A DNA stretch of 64,000 nucleotides from Xanthobacter agilis (GTDB lineage: Bacteria; Pseudomonadota; Alphaproteobacteria; Rhizobiales; Xanthobacteraceae). Shown one piece after another: positions 18,357 through 27,802 of the stretch (within the stretch, counting starts at the first letter, position 1; each line of letters begins with the position of its first letter). The stretch spans positions 124,001 to 188,000 of the forward strand of contig NZ_JABWGX010000007.1 in NCBI RefSeq assembly GCF_021730435.1. The letters are read 5' to 3'. The position numbers and the translations under genes are program-made. The notes beneath the pieces were generated by a model. That model made no database searches, had not been told where the DNA came from, and worked only from the letters and a program-made list of their open reading frames with translations.

Positions 18357-18986
18357 ATGCGACGCCGGGACTTCATCCGCCTCGCCGCCTTGTTCCTCGC
18401 CCCGCTGACGCTTGCGGCGGGGATCGGCGGCGCGCACGCCCAGGGCGTGGACGTGGAAGGCATCCTGCGGGACCCCGACGCCCCCATGGCCGGCAATCTT
18501 GACGGCGACGTCACCATTGTCGCCTTCTTCGACTACAACTGCCCCTTCTGCAAGAAGGCGACGCCGGACCTCGTGCGGGTGGTGAAGGAGGATGGGCGCA
18601 TCCGCGTGGTCTACAAGGACTGGCCCATTCTCACCGAAGCCTCGGTCTATGGCGCCCAGCTCGCCCTTGCCGCCAAGTACCAGGGCAAATACGACGCGGT
18701 GCACGACGCCCTCATGGCCATTCCGGGGCGCAAGATCCCCAAGGAACAGATGCTGGAGGTGGTGAAGGGCTCGGGTGTCGACATGGATCGGCTCAACCTC
18801 GACCTTGCCCTTCACGGACCGCAGATCGCGACGCTGCTGAAGCGCAACAACGCCCAGGCGGAATCCATCGGCCTCCAGGGCACGCCGGCCTATCTCGTCG
18901 GGCCATTGCTCGCCTCCACCCTGGATTATGCCAGCTTCAAGCGTGCCATTGCCGAGGCCCGCCGCCGTCAGGCGACCGGGGAGTGA
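18357..18986 (+). CDS. DsbA-family periplasmic thiol:disulfide oxidoreductase
   Basis: 209 residues with a twin-Arg-like/Sec signal (MRRRDFIRLAALFLAPL...AHAQ). The thioredoxin domain with helical insert has the active site CPFC at 62-65 in FFDYNCPFCKK and the cis-Pro in GLQGTPAYLVG. It is closest in appearance to the DsbA/DsbG-like proteins of Rhizobiales (DSBA oxidoreductase, Com1 type). ATG at 18357 has CGGAG upstream; frames opening further upstream run inside dsbD and are not used. It lies 20 bp after dsbD, so a dedicated DsbD partner role (reductase/isomerase) is plausible. Confidence 0.9.
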   Translation: MRRRDFIRLAALFLAPLTLAAGIGGAHAQGVDVEGILRDPDAPMAGNLDGDVTIVAFFDYNCPFCKKATPDLVRVVKEDGRIRVVYKDWPILTEASVYGAQLALAAKYQGKYDAVHDALMAIPGRKIPKEQMLEVVKGSGVDMDRLNLDLALHGPQIATLLKRNNAQAESIGLQGTPAYLVGPLLASTLDYASFKRAIAEARRRQATGE

Positions 18987-19687
18987 GCGCGCCGATGGAC
19001 AGGGATTGCCCCGCCGTGTCCCCGGCTCCGCGCCCGTTTCCCCGCATCCTTGCGGTCCTGCTGCTGCCGCTGGCGCTTGGCGCCTGCGTCACCGCCTCGC
19101 CCAACGGGCCGCCGGCCGATGGCAAGGCGGGCATCTCCCCCAACGATGCCCGCCGCTATGGAGCGGTGCGGGACGGCGGCTTTTCCATTCCCGCGGTGGA
19201 TCCGCAGGAGATGCAGCCGCGCAACGTGCGCCAGCTCGTGAACGACCCCACCGGACAGACGCCGGGAACCCTCGTGGTCGATCCGAAGAACCGCTTCCTT
19301 TATCTGGTGCAGGAAAATGGCAAGGCGCTGCGCTACGGCGTGGGCGTCGGCCGCGCGGGCATGGAGTTTTCCGGCACCGCCAGCGTCGGCTCCAAGCGCG
19401 AGTGGCCGAGCTGGCGGCCCACCGATGCCATGATCGCCCGCGAGCCCAAGAAATATCAGCCCTGGGCCGGCGGCATGGCGGGCGGGGCGGAAAATCCCCT
19501 GGGGGCCCGCGCGCTCTATCTGTACAAGGGCGGGCAGGACACCCTCTACCGCATCCACGGCACCAACGAGCCCTGGTCCATCGGCGAGGCGGTGTCCTCC
19601 GGCTGCATCCGCATGATGAACCAGGACATTATCGACCTTTACGGCCGCGTGCCGGGCGGCGCCAAGGTGGTGGTGCTGCCGATGTGA
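18983..19687 (+). CDS. L,D-transpeptidase (YkuD) lipoprotein
   Basis: About 234 residues from GTG at 18983, or 230 from ATG at 18995. The first option overlaps the DsbA-like stop (GTGA). A lipobox follows the hydrophobic stretch (LPLALGAC, Cys about residue 36), so it is membrane-anchored in the periplasm. The YkuD domain (about 90-230) has the catalytic motif HGTNEPWSIG...VSSGCIRM with active Cys in SSGCIR. It would form 3-3 peptidoglycan cross-links or anchor proteins. Cotranscription with dsbD/dsbA makes sense because the active-site Cys must be kept reduced. Confidence 0.92.
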   Translation: MSAPMDRDCPAVSPAPRPFPRILAVLLLPLALGACVTASPNGPPADGKAGISPNDARRYGAVRDGGFSIPAVDPQEMQPRNVRQLVNDPTGQTPGTLVVDPKNRFLYLVQENGKALRYGVGVGRAGMEFSGTASVGSKREWPSWRPTDAMIAREPKKYQPWAGGMAGGAENPLGARALYLYKGGQDTLYRIHGTNEPWSIGEAVSSGCIRMMNQDIIDLYGRVPGGAKVVVLPM

Positions 19688-19817
19688 CCCTTTTGCGGCG
19701 GGTGGCGGCCCGGCGAGGCCCTTGACGTTCCACCCGCAACACGCCGTAGCTGCGCCGTGGGGGAGGCGCGTGGGGCGCCTCGCGCAGCATGGGATGGGCC
19801 GCACCGTGCCTCGTGAT

Positions 19818-21053
19818 ATGTCCAGCGTTCCCGACACCATCGCCACCGCCGCCGGCGTGCTCTTCATCAACGGACAGGCGTCGGAAGGCACCCGTGCCGC
19901 CATCCGTCGCTTCGGCACCGCGCTCGGCGCCGAAGCGGATCTTTTGCTGCGCTGGGGCGAGGTGGTCCTGTTCGTGGAGGGCCATCCCGCCCCCATTATC
20001 CTGTCCGCCAAGCCCACCAGCGTCGACATGGGTAAGGTGGCCGCCGTCCTGCACCTCATCGACGAGGTGGCCGCGGGCCGCATGGGGCGCGACCAAGCCG
20101 CCACCGAGCTTGACGCCATCACCCGCCGCCCCCCGGTGAACGTGATCCGTTTCGCTGCCCTGGCGGCTGCGGGCGCGGTCGCCCTGGGGGTGATCTTCGG
20201 CGCGGTCACGCTTGCCACCATGGCGGTCATCGCCCTCAGCGCCTGCTGCGGCGCGTTGTTGCGGCGCGCGATCTCCCATCTGTCCACCAACGCGCTGATC
20301 CAGCCGTTCGCCGCCGCGTTGCTCGCCGGCGTGGCCGGCGTCATCGCCATCCAACTCGACATCGGCGTCGATCCGCGCCTGGTGCTGGTGTGTCCGTGCA
20401 TGGTGCTGGTGCCGGGGCCCCATGTGCTCAACGGCACCATTGACCTCGCCCGCTCCCGCATCACCATCGGCTCCGCACGGCTGGTGTTCGCCGGGCTCGT
20501 GGTGCTGATGATCTGCTCCGGGCTGCTGCTCGGCCTCACGGTCGGCGACTTCAGGCTTCCGACCGAAGGACCTGCGACGGTGGTGCCATGGTATCGTGAT
20601 GTGGTCGCTGCGGGGATCGCGGTGGCGGCCTACGGCACCTTCTTCAACATGCCATGGCGCATGCTTCCGGTCCCGGTGCTGGTGGGCATGCTGGCCCACG
20701 GGGTGCGGTGGCTGCTGCTGGCCTCCGGTGTGAGCCTCGCCGCCGGCAGCCTCGCCGCCTGCCTGATCGTGGGGCTGATCGCGGCGCCGGTGGCGGCCCG
20801 GCTGCGCTATCCATTCGCCGGCTTCGCCTTCGCCTCGGTGGTATCAATGGTGCCGGGGGTGTTCCTGTTCGAATCAGCGGCGGCGCTGGTGGAGCTGACC
20901 ACGCAGGGCGCCTCGGCCTCCGCCCAGCTTCTCGTGAGCGCGACCGTGAACGGCATCACCGCGCTCATCCTCATCCTCGCCATGACCGTTGGCCTCATCG
21001 TGCCGAAGATGCTGTTCGAGAACTACAAGGGCGGCCCGCGCCGGCTTGGATGA
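19818..21053 (+). CDS. threonine/serine exporter, ThrE family
   Basis: About 411 residues from ATG 19818 (MSSVPDTIA). The DUF1212 half has a cytoplasmic N-terminus of about 120 residues, then five membrane segments; the DUF3815 half has five more (from about residue 270). The segment LVCPCMVLVPGPHVLNG is a signature of the family. It is expected to export threonine/serine across the inner membrane by proton motive force. No strong ribosome-binding site supports the exact start; the frame is open to 19722. It is monocistronic. Confidence 0.85.
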   Translation: MSSVPDTIATAAGVLFINGQASEGTRAAIRRFGTALGAEADLLLRWGEVVLFVEGHPAPIILSAKPTSVDMGKVAAVLHLIDEVAAGRMGRDQAATELDAITRRPPVNVIRFAALAAAGAVALGVIFGAVTLATMAVIALSACCGALLRRAISHLSTNALIQPFAAALLAGVAGVIAIQLDIGVDPRLVLVCPCMVLVPGPHVLNGTIDLARSRITIGSARLVFAGLVVLMICSGLLLGLTVGDFRLPTEGPATVVPWYRDVVAAGIAVAAYGTFFNMPWRMLPVPVLVGMLAHGVRWLLLASGVSLAAGSLAACLIVGLIAAPVAARLRYPFAGFAFASVVSMVPGVFLFESAAALVELTTQGASASAQLLVSATVNGITALILILAMTVGLIVPKMLFENYKGGPRRLG

Positions 21054-21413
21054 CCGTCCGCGGCCGCCGCCGGAAGCCTGATGCTCGCAAGACAGCCACA
21101 GGCAATCATCGGCCCCTAAGGGAGGCCGTATTCAGAGCGCGGAGCGACCTGGCGGCGGGCCGTCGCGTGCCCTGGGGGGACGGCGGGCATGACGCTCGTG
21201 TTTGCGACCGGCGACCGCCAGAGGCGCCGAGCGGAGGAGCCAAGCGCCTGTGACCGGTCATCGCCGGCGCGAGGGGCGCGGCTCCGACTCATGGGCCGCA
21301 ACGGTCCCGCCTTCGACGGCGCCCACCCGCTGGAGCAAGCCCGCCTTTGGCGTGGCGCGTCCCGCATTTCCGCCTTTCCCAGCCCGCGATGACGCAGCGG
21401 AGAACCACCTGCC
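21054..21413. other. gene-free intergenic region
   Basis: 360 bp upstream of the GT2 gene. The frames across it look like high-GC background, with no recognisable content, RNA or repeat. Confidence 0.5.
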
Positions 21414-22712
21414 ATGATTAACCCCTTCATTCCGGAAATGCGGCCCAACGGTCGGTCGGAGAGGGCCGAGGAGGTCACCCTCAGCATCTGCATGCCGACC
21501 CGCAACCGGGCGCAGGCCCTGGACTATGTGCTGCCGCAGATCAGAACATGGAGCGAAGGGTGGGGCTTTTCGTATGAGATCGTGGTCTCGGACGACAGTT
21601 CAACCGATGCCACGGCCGATGTGGTCGAGCGTTTCCGCGCCCAGGGCATGCCCATCCATTATTTCAAGCAAGTCGAGGCGAAGGGGCCGTCCAACCCGCT
21701 CAGCGCGCTTCACCGCGCGCGCGGCAAGTATCTGATCGCGTTGGCCGACGATGCCCTGCTCATTCCCGATGCGGTGGCCGACACCATCCGCTTCATGCAG
21801 TCCAACCCGGACATCTGCGCCTGCTACGCGCCCTGGGAGATCTATGACGATGTCGGCAACGTCAACGGGGAATTGTCGCATCTGCAGCCGGATGAACTGA
21901 AGATCTTCCGGCCCGGCGACGAAGCGGACCTGATCGGACACATCGTCCAGCACCATATCGTTCCCGAGGTCGCGGTGTATCGCGCAGACGCGGTGCGCAT
22001 GATCGTCTCGACCCCGCATCTGTGTCATTGGGCCTTCAGCCACCTCACGACGGTGTCGGCGAAAGGGCCCGTGGCGTTCCAGCGGGCGCCCTGCTACCGC
22101 GCGATGCCCCGCGACCCCGGACAGCCGGGCAACGCGCAGGCGGATCTCGCGGCGGCGGTGAACTCCTGGGACCAGTATCGCGGCGGTGTCGAATACATGG
22201 TGTTCAGCCTGCTGCGCCGCCGCAATATTTCCGCCACCGAGGAGATGGCGAGGTCGTTCCGCGGTCTCATCGACCATTTCATGGAACACCGCATGCGCCT
22301 GGCGCTGCGCGCGGCATTCAAGGCCAAGGATTACATCACCGTCTACGAGATCATTTGCCGTATCTGCCACCTCAATCCGAGCCTCACCGGCACTTTCGAG
22401 CATAGCGATCGGCTTCCGTTGATGGTCATGGCGCAGACTCTCGCGCGGTTCGCCAACAGCATTGCCGAGGTCGAGCGGCTGCTGGTCGCGGGCGTGGACG
22501 ACGGGCAGGTTCTCGGGCAATTGCTGCGGGATGTGGGACTTGAGCGGCGCATCCTCGTGATCCCCCCACCGGCCAATCCCTCGGCGAAGAACTTGCGGAC
22601 CTCCGTGGTGTTCATCGCCCGTGAGGAGCTGCGACAGTCCTTCCTGGACCAGGGCTATCCGCCGGCCATGATCATCAGCGAGGGCGAGGTCGGCGCGTCG
22701 CTGCTGCTTTAA
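21414..22712 (+). CDS. family 2 glycosyltransferase with long C-terminal domain
   Basis: 432 residues. The GT-A domain (about 18-220) opens with LSICMPTRNRAQALDYVLPQ, has the nucleotide-binding VVSDDSSTDAT and the metal-site region ALADDALLIPDA. The second half is helical and not recognised. It transfers a sugar from a nucleotide donor in the cytoplasm; acceptor unknown. It lies upstream of two FkbM-like methyltransferase genes in the same direction (262-bp gap), which points to synthesis or decoration of a surface glycan or glycoprotein. Confidence 0.85.
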   Translation: MINPFIPEMRPNGRSERAEEVTLSICMPTRNRAQALDYVLPQIRTWSEGWGFSYEIVVSDDSSTDATADVVERFRAQGMPIHYFKQVEAKGPSNPLSALHRARGKYLIALADDALLIPDAVADTIRFMQSNPDICACYAPWEIYDDVGNVNGELSHLQPDELKIFRPGDEADLIGHIVQHHIVPEVAVYRADAVRMIVSTPHLCHWAFSHLTTVSAKGPVAFQRAPCYRAMPRDPGQPGNAQADLAAAVNSWDQYRGGVEYMVFSLLRRRNISATEEMARSFRGLIDHFMEHRMRLALRAAFKAKDYITVYEIICRICHLNPSLTGTFEHSDRLPLMVMAQTLARFANSIAEVERLLVAGVDDGQVLGQLLRDVGLERRILVIPPPANPSAKNLRTSVVFIAREELRQSFLDQGYPPAMIISEGEVGASLLL

Positions 22713-22974
22713 GCGGGTTCACGCGCAACAGCTTCCGGTTCGCCGGCAGAAGATGCGTCGGATGACGCCCTGAACGCGATGGCCACGCGCCACGCGGGCG
22801 CCAATGGCGGGGCCGCCGGCGCGGCAGCTGGCGCGGACGGCCTGGAGCAGTACAGGCCGGCGCCAGCCTCCGAGCCTATCGTGACGATAAGGGGAGCGCA
22901 TTCAAACTGCGCCCATGCGAGGAAGAGATGCCAGACGCCACGACAGCGCCGGCTTGGAACGGACGAGGCGCCTG

Positions 22975-24201
22975 ATGCCTCGCCGTGCGAGCGCCCATCT
23001 CCGTCTTGTCTCCGACGCGCACGTGCGACGGCACTTCGATCATATTCCGGGTGAGGATACCGCGCGTGATCTTCTCGCCAGGGTCAATGCGCGTGCCCCG
23101 GCAGGCGCTCCGGTGCGGCCCGGAGCGCGGCCCCTCTGGATTTACGGTGCCTCCGCCCTCGGCCGGCGCGGCCACGCCTATTTCCGGGCGGTGGGCCAGG
23201 CGGTCTCCGGCGTGATCGACGCCGAGGCGTCCGCTTATGTGAACGATCCGGCCTGGGCGGGTATCTGCATGCTGGCGCCGGACGTGGTGCCGGCGGGAGT
23301 CCGAGCCGGGGCGCTGGTCGCGATCGCTGACGCCGGCCGGCCCTTTACGCAGACCGAAGAGATGCTGAACGACTTGGGCTGGCGCCATTGCGTCCCCCTC
23401 CACGACGTCACCGAGGCCTTCGTCGATCAGCGGCCCCTCGCCAGCGGCTGGTTCGCGCCGCGCCTCGGTGCGGACGAGCTGGAGGCCGCCGGGCGGGTCC
23501 TCGGGGGCTTCAGTGATGCGGAATCGCGGGCCCATTACCTGCGCGTCGCCGCCTGGAGATTCGCCCGGCAGGAATGGGACTTCGCGGGCGCTCCGGTGGA
23601 GCCGGCCACCTGTTTCTTCATTCCGGACGTCACGCGCGCGCTCCGGCCTGGAGAGCGGGCGCTGGACGGCGGCGCGCACCATGGCGCGGTCATCGCCCGG
23701 CTTCTGGAGCGGGCGCCCGGCCCGATCTCCGCCATCTGGGCCGTGGAGCCGGATCCCGACAACCGGGCCGCCCTTCAGGCCTGGGTCGATCAACTCGATC
23801 TGGATTTGCGCGCCCGCGTTCTGATCCTGGATGCCGTTCTCGGCGACCGCGCCGCTGCGGTTCGCTTTCATCGCGGATTGGGCCCGTGCTCGCGCATCGC
23901 CGCGAGCGGCCAGACCTTGCGGGCAGCGGTGCCGCTGGATGCGCTCGCGCTCGATCCGAGCTTCGTGAAGCTGCATCTGGAGGGCGGCGAGCTCAAGGCC
24001 CTGGTGGGTGCCCGGCAAACCCTGCTGCGCCACCGCCCGATCATTGCCGCCACGGTCCATCACGATGCCGCCGGCCTCATCGATACGCCGGCGTGGCTCA
24101 TGCGTGAACTTCCCGATTACGCCGTGCTCATGCGCACCCATGGTTGGTGCGGCAGCGGCGCGGTCCTTTATGCCATCCCCAAGGAGCGCACCCTCCCATG
24201 A
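22975..24201 (+). CDS. FkbM-family methyltransferase with N-terminal Rossmann-like domain
   Basis: 408 residues. The N-terminal part (about 40-140) has PLWIYGASALGRRGHAYF, a nucleotide-binding-like domain often fused to FkbM enzymes. The C-terminal SAM domain has motif I LDGGAHHGAVI, an acidic strand end AVEPDPDN, and the FkbM block FVKLHLEGGELKALVGA. It probably O-methylates a sugar hydroxyl. ATG at 22975 has ACGAGG 6 bp upstream and is preferred to the frame opening at 22915. The stop overlaps the start of the next methyltransferase gene (ATGA). Confidence 0.82.
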   Translation: MPRRASAHLRLVSDAHVRRHFDHIPGEDTARDLLARVNARAPAGAPVRPGARPLWIYGASALGRRGHAYFRAVGQAVSGVIDAEASAYVNDPAWAGICMLAPDVVPAGVRAGALVAIADAGRPFTQTEEMLNDLGWRHCVPLHDVTEAFVDQRPLASGWFAPRLGADELEAAGRVLGGFSDAESRAHYLRVAAWRFARQEWDFAGAPVEPATCFFIPDVTRALRPGERALDGGAHHGAVIARLLERAPGPISAIWAVEPDPDNRAALQAWVDQLDLDLRARVLILDAVLGDRAAAVRFHRGLGPCSRIAASGQTLRAAVPLDALALDPSFVKLHLEGGELKALVGARQTLLRHRPIIAATVHHDAAGLIDTPAWLMRELPDYAVLMRTHGWCGSGAVLYAIPKERTLP

Positions 24202-24842
24202 CCGTCTTTGCCGATTCCAGCCGGTTCATCATGGACCTCGGCCTGAACACAGGCGACGACACCGCATATTTTCTGGCCAAGGACTTCGAGGTGGTCGCGC
24301 TCGAGCCCGACCCGACCCTGGCGGCCACCGCGCGCGCGCGGTTCGCCGATGCCATCGCCGCCAAGCGCCTCACGGTGGTGGAAGCGGCCGTGGACGCCGT
24401 CGAGACCGAGAGCGGTGCGGCGCCGGGTCTGACGCTCGGCGATCTGTTCGACCGGTTCGGCACGCCGCGCCACATCAAGGTCGACGCGGGCGACGCCAAT
24501 CAGGTGGTTCTGAATCACCTGCTCCGGCAGCTGGTGAAGCCGCTTTCCGTCGCGGTGAAGGATGCGGGGGCGGGCCTTGCCCTCATCGCCACGCTGGGCG
24601 CCTGCGGCTACAACGGGTTTCAGCTGGTGGATCTGGCCGATGTCGAAGCCATGACCGATCCGGACGTGCCGGATTACGCCTTCACCGGCGCATCCTGCGG
24701 CCCCTTCGGGGAGGCGCTGCCGGGTCCCTGGCTGTCCCAGGAGGCGATTGAAGACCTCTACGCCGCCACGGTGAGCACCCGCGAGGGTGAGCGGCGCGCA
24801 CCGCCCAGCCACGCCTTCTGCATCCACGCCGTTCGCCTTTAG
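24198..24842 (+). CDS. FkbM-like methyltransferase
   Basis: 214 residues. SAM motif I is FIMDLGLNTGDDTAYFL, followed by VVALEPDPTL; the FkbM KxDxEG position reads HIKVDAGDA, so the conserved Glu is not in its usual place. A C-terminal segment SCGPFGEALPGPW is seen in related polysaccharide-associated methyltransferases. The start ATG at 24198 overlaps the upstream stop and has AAGGAG 10 bp before it. It is cotranscribed with the preceding methyltransferase. A palindromic repeat begins at its stop codon. Confidence 0.8.
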   Translation: MTVFADSSRFIMDLGLNTGDDTAYFLAKDFEVVALEPDPTLAATARARFADAIAAKRLTVVEAAVDAVETESGAAPGLTLGDLFDRFGTPRHIKVDAGDANQVVLNHLLRQLVKPLSVAVKDAGAGLALIATLGACGYNGFQLVDLADVEAMTDPDVPDYAFTGASCGPFGEALPGPWLSQEAIEDLYAATVSTREGERRAPPSHAFCIHAVRL

Positions 24843-24885
24843 AGCATGTCACGCGAACCGGATTCCGGTTCGCGTGAGGAAAATG
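24840..24885. repeat. dispersed palindromic element (copy 1)
   Basis: A perfect 13-bp inverted repeat with a 1-base loop (CACGCGAACCGGA / TCCGGTTCGCGTG, 24850-24876), preceded by TAGAGCAT and followed by AGGAAAATG. The same plan, TAGAGCAT...GGATTCC...TCGCGTGA(A/G)GAAAA, occurs at 57058-57104 with different but still paired arms. Such elements are common in Rhizobiales intergenic DNA. Confidence 0.75.
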
Positions 24886-25458
24886 GGGCTGCAAAGCGTG
24901 GAGCGGATGACGCGAGCCGGTGCGAAGGGAAAACGCCTTAAGGCGCATCCGCGCAGGGGCTGGCGCGATCGCGCAGCTTCTCTTCGCGCGGCGGCCGATT
25001 CGAGCGCGCTTGAAAATGCCCGAGGGGGTCCCTGGTGCGAACTTGGACCTGTTCTGCTCGCGGAACAGGGAGGGGGCGCCATAGGCTGGCTTCTCCACCG
25101 GCGCGACGCTGAGGGTGCAGCTTGGTGGCGCGATGCGACAAGGGTTCCAGGGGAAGAGCCGAAGATGGCCGCCACGCACCTTCTGAGGCGCTCTCGCGGC
25201 CGGTCTGGAGGACGCCGATCGGGTGGACCCTGCGCTGACCCGATGACGGCCTTCGCGCCCGCTGGCCGACCCTGACGGCGGCCTGTGTTTCGCGACAGCA
25301 TCGCTGGCGCATCCCTGGCTGGGATGGAGGACCCGACCAAGGTTTGGGAAGTCAACGTGTGTGGGGGGAACCGGGCGAGGCGGACGTCCGGGAGCCGACG
25401 GCCTCCCTTGTCCAGGGGCGCGGGCATGAGTCCGAGGAAAATGTCCGTGAGAAAGAAA
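24886..25458. other. gene-free region with a repeat fragment
   Basis: About 570 bp between the methyltransferase operon and tRNA-Asn. It contains the CGCTTGAAAATGCCC repeat at 25007-25021 shared with 11872-11886, and a hairpin CCTGTTC/GAACAGG near 25048-25069. No protein gene is credible here. Confidence 0.5.
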
Positions 25459-25534
25459 TGGCTCCCCGAGCAGGACTCGAACCTGCGACCATTCGATTAA
25501 CAGTCGAACGCTCTACCAACTGAGCTATCGGGGA
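25459..25534 (-). tRNA. tRNA-Asn (GTT)
   Basis: A complete 76-nt cloverleaf on the minus strand with encoded CCA. The acceptor stem TCCCCGA pairs with TCGGGGA, the D-arm reads GCTCAGTTGGTAGAGC, the anticodon loop is CTGTTAA (anticodon GTT) and the T-arm has GGTTCGAGTCC. Confidence 0.96.
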
Positions 25535-25626
25535 CCAGGTCGTTCGCGACCGAGGCCGGCGATATAGCAACCGGTTTCCTGCTTGTGAAGCCCAAAAGCG
25601 GACGGCGTGATCGCAGCCTGTGGAAA

Positions 25627-25651
25627 TCCTCCGGCCGCGGCGGCCGGAGGA
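25627..25651 (-). terminator. hairpin after the ABC exporter gene
   Basis: A perfect 10-bp stem (TCCTCCGGCC / GGCCGGAGGA) with a 5-base loop, 10 bp beyond the ABC exporter stop on the minus strand. It is followed by TTTCC on that strand. Confidence 0.6.
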
Positions 25652-25661
25652 CGGGGTGAAA

Positions 25662-27485
25662 TCAAGCGGGCAGAAGGGCGCTCGGGTCGTCGCCGGCGGT
25701 GTCGCGCTCGTGGGTGAACTGCAGGTGATAGAAGCCGTAATAGCGACCCTTCCGGGCCAGCAGTTCCTCGTGGGTGCCTGATTCCATCACCCGGCCGCCA
25801 TCGATGACGCAGATCTTGTCCGCGCGGACCACCGTCTGTAGGCGATGGGCGATGACGATGGTGGTGCGCTGGTGCTGAAGCTCATGCAGCGCCTTCTGCA
25901 CTTCCGCTTCCGATTCGCTGTCGAGGGCGGCGGTGGCTTCGTCGAGCAGGAGGATCGGCGCGTTCTTCAGGAAGGCGCGGGCGATGGCGATGCGCTGGCG
26001 TTGGCCGCCGGAGAGCTGTGCGCCATGCTCGCCCACGGCCGTGTCGTAGCCGGTCTCGAAGCCCATGATGAAGTCGTGGGCATGGGCGGCGCGGGCGGCG
26101 GCGACGATCTCCTCCTCGGTGGCGCCGGGCCGGCCGTAGCCGATGTTGTCGCGGACCGTGCCCGAGAACAGGTAGACATCCTGGCTCACCAGCGCGACAG
26201 CGGCCCGCACGGAGCGGCGGGTGACCGCGCGCGTGTCCACCCCGTCGAAGGTCACCACGCCCGCCTGCGGGTCGTAGAAGCGCTCGATGAGGTTGATGAC
26301 CGTGGTCTTGCCGCCGCCCGACTGGCCCACCAACGCTGTGGTCTGGCCCGGCTCGGCGACGAGGTCGATGCCGCGCAGCACCGGTTCGCCGGGGCGATAG
26401 CCGAACACCACGCCGCTGAATTCGACCCGCCCATGGGGGCGCGGCAAATCGGGCATGCCGGGCGGGTCCTCTTCCGGAGCCTTCGAATCAAGCAGCTCGA
26501 ACAGCATGCGGGCGCCCATCATGTGGGTCACCAGGTCCACATGCAGGCGGGCGAGGCGCTTGGCCGGCTCATAGGCGAGCAGGAGCGCGGTCAGCACCGA
26601 GAAGAACTCGCCCGGCGACTTGCCCACCACGATCACGTTGTAGCCGGCGTAGAGGATGACGCCGCCGATGGCGAGCCCGCCCAGCGTCTCCATGAGCGGG
26701 CTCGACTTCGCCTGGGTCTTGACGAGGCGATTGGCGTTGCGCTCCACGTCATCGATATAGGCGTGGGTGCGGGTGCGCATCTCCGGTTCGAGCGTGTAAG
26801 CCTTCACCGTTCGGATGCCCTGGAACACCTCCAGCGCGATGGATGAGAGCTTCACACCCGACTTGAAGCCGGTGGTGAACAGCCCCTTGGCGCGGCGGAT
26901 GAGCTTGCGGGTGCCGAACACGGCAACCGGCATCACCACCAGGGCGATCAACGCGAGGAACGGATCCTGCACGATGGCGACGGTCGCCAGCATGAGCAGG
27001 GACAGCATGTCGCGCCCGATGGAGGAGATGACCAGATCCAGCGTGCCGCGCGCGCCGTTGGCGCCGGCATTGAAGCGGGAGGAGACCTCCGCCGTGTGCC
27101 GCCTGGCGAAAAAGGACACGTCCTGAAGCATCAGCTTGTCGAAGGCGCGCTTCTGATTGTCGGCGACGATGCGGTTGCCGACCCGCGACATGGTGATCGA
27201 CTGCCCGTAGGCCGACGCGCCCTTGATGATGGACAGCAGCATCACCGCGCCGGACACCAGCCAGACGCCCTCAGGGGTCGGGTGGATGAAAATGGCGTTG
27301 ACGGCATCCTTCATCAAATAGGCGAGGGCGGCCGTGCAGGCGCCCATCATCGCCATGAAGGAAAAGGCGAGGGCATAGCCCTTCCAGTGTCGCTTGCCAT
27401 CCGAGAGCAGGAGCCGGCGCAGGATCGACACCGTCTCGTCATTGCTCACGGGCTCCCGCGACGGGGGGACCGGTTTTGCTTTCAT
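25662..27485 (-). CDS. MsbA-type ABC exporter (permease-ATPase fusion)
   Basis: 607 residues. A six-helix transmembrane domain (about 35-320) precedes an ABC domain with intact Walker A (GQSGGGKTT), signature LSGGQRQRIAIARAF, Walker B LLLDEATAALD and switch His in VIAHRL. It is a half-transporter that dimerises; the class exports lipid A, lipids or drugs. Without a lipid A gene context, msbA is not claimed. It sits alone between tRNA-Asn and tRNA-Cys on the same strand. The start near MKAKPVPPS is kept because no downstream ATG precedes the conserved region. Confidence 0.9.
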   Translation of the reverse strand: MKAKPVPPSREPVSNDETVSILRRLLLSDGKRHWKGYALAFSFMAMMGACTAALAYLMKDAVNAIFIHPTPEGVWLVSGAVMLLSIIKGASAYGQSITMSRVGNRIVADNQKRAFDKLMLQDVSFFARRHTAEVSSRFNAGANGARGTLDLVISSIGRDMLSLLMLATVAIVQDPFLALIALVVMPVAVFGTRKLIRRAKGLFTTGFKSGVKLSSIALEVFQGIRTVKAYTLEPEMRTRTHAYIDDVERNANRLVKTQAKSSPLMETLGGLAIGGVILYAGYNVIVVGKSPGEFFSVLTALLLAYEPAKRLARLHVDLVTHMMGARMLFELLDSKAPEEDPPGMPDLPRPHGRVEFSGVVFGYRPGEPVLRGIDLVAEPGQTTALVGQSGGGKTTVINLIERFYDPQAGVVTFDGVDTRAVTRRSVRAAVALVSQDVYLFSGTVRDNIGYGRPGATEEEIVAAARAAHAHDFIMGFETGYDTAVGEHGAQLSGGQRQRIAIARAFLKNAPILLLDEATAALDSESEAEVQKALHELQHQRTTIVIAHRLQTVVRADKICVIDGGRVMESGTHEELLARKGRYYGFYHLQFTHERDTAGDDPSALLPA

Positions 27486-27662
27486 GCGGTTCTCCGGCGG
27501 CGGGCACGGGCCGGCCGCTTGGTGCGCAGTTCAAGCGCCATGGCCGCGGCAAGTCAATGGACGCCGTCGTGCGCTGCAAGCCGTGTCGGATCGGATGGCG
27601 CCTGGGCGGTAATGCCGGGCGTGATGGCCGTAAGGTTTGGCGGCCGACGCTGCGCGCGAAAA

Positions 27663-27736
27663 TGGAGGCCACGGAGGGAATCGAACCCCCGTACACGGAT
27701 TTGCAGTCCGCTGCGTAACCACTCCGCCACGTGGCC
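27663..27736 (-). tRNA. tRNA-Cys (GCA)
   Basis: A 74-nt cloverleaf on the minus strand with encoded CCA. The acceptor GGCCACG pairs with CGTGGCC, the anticodon loop is CTGCAAA (anticodon GCA) and the T-arm has GGTTCGATTCC. Confidence 0.96.
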
Positions 27737-27802
27737 TCACGAAGTGCGGTTCTTACGGCGGGGGAACCTTATGCGCAAGGTCGCATCAGGCGATTTCCAC
27801 GG

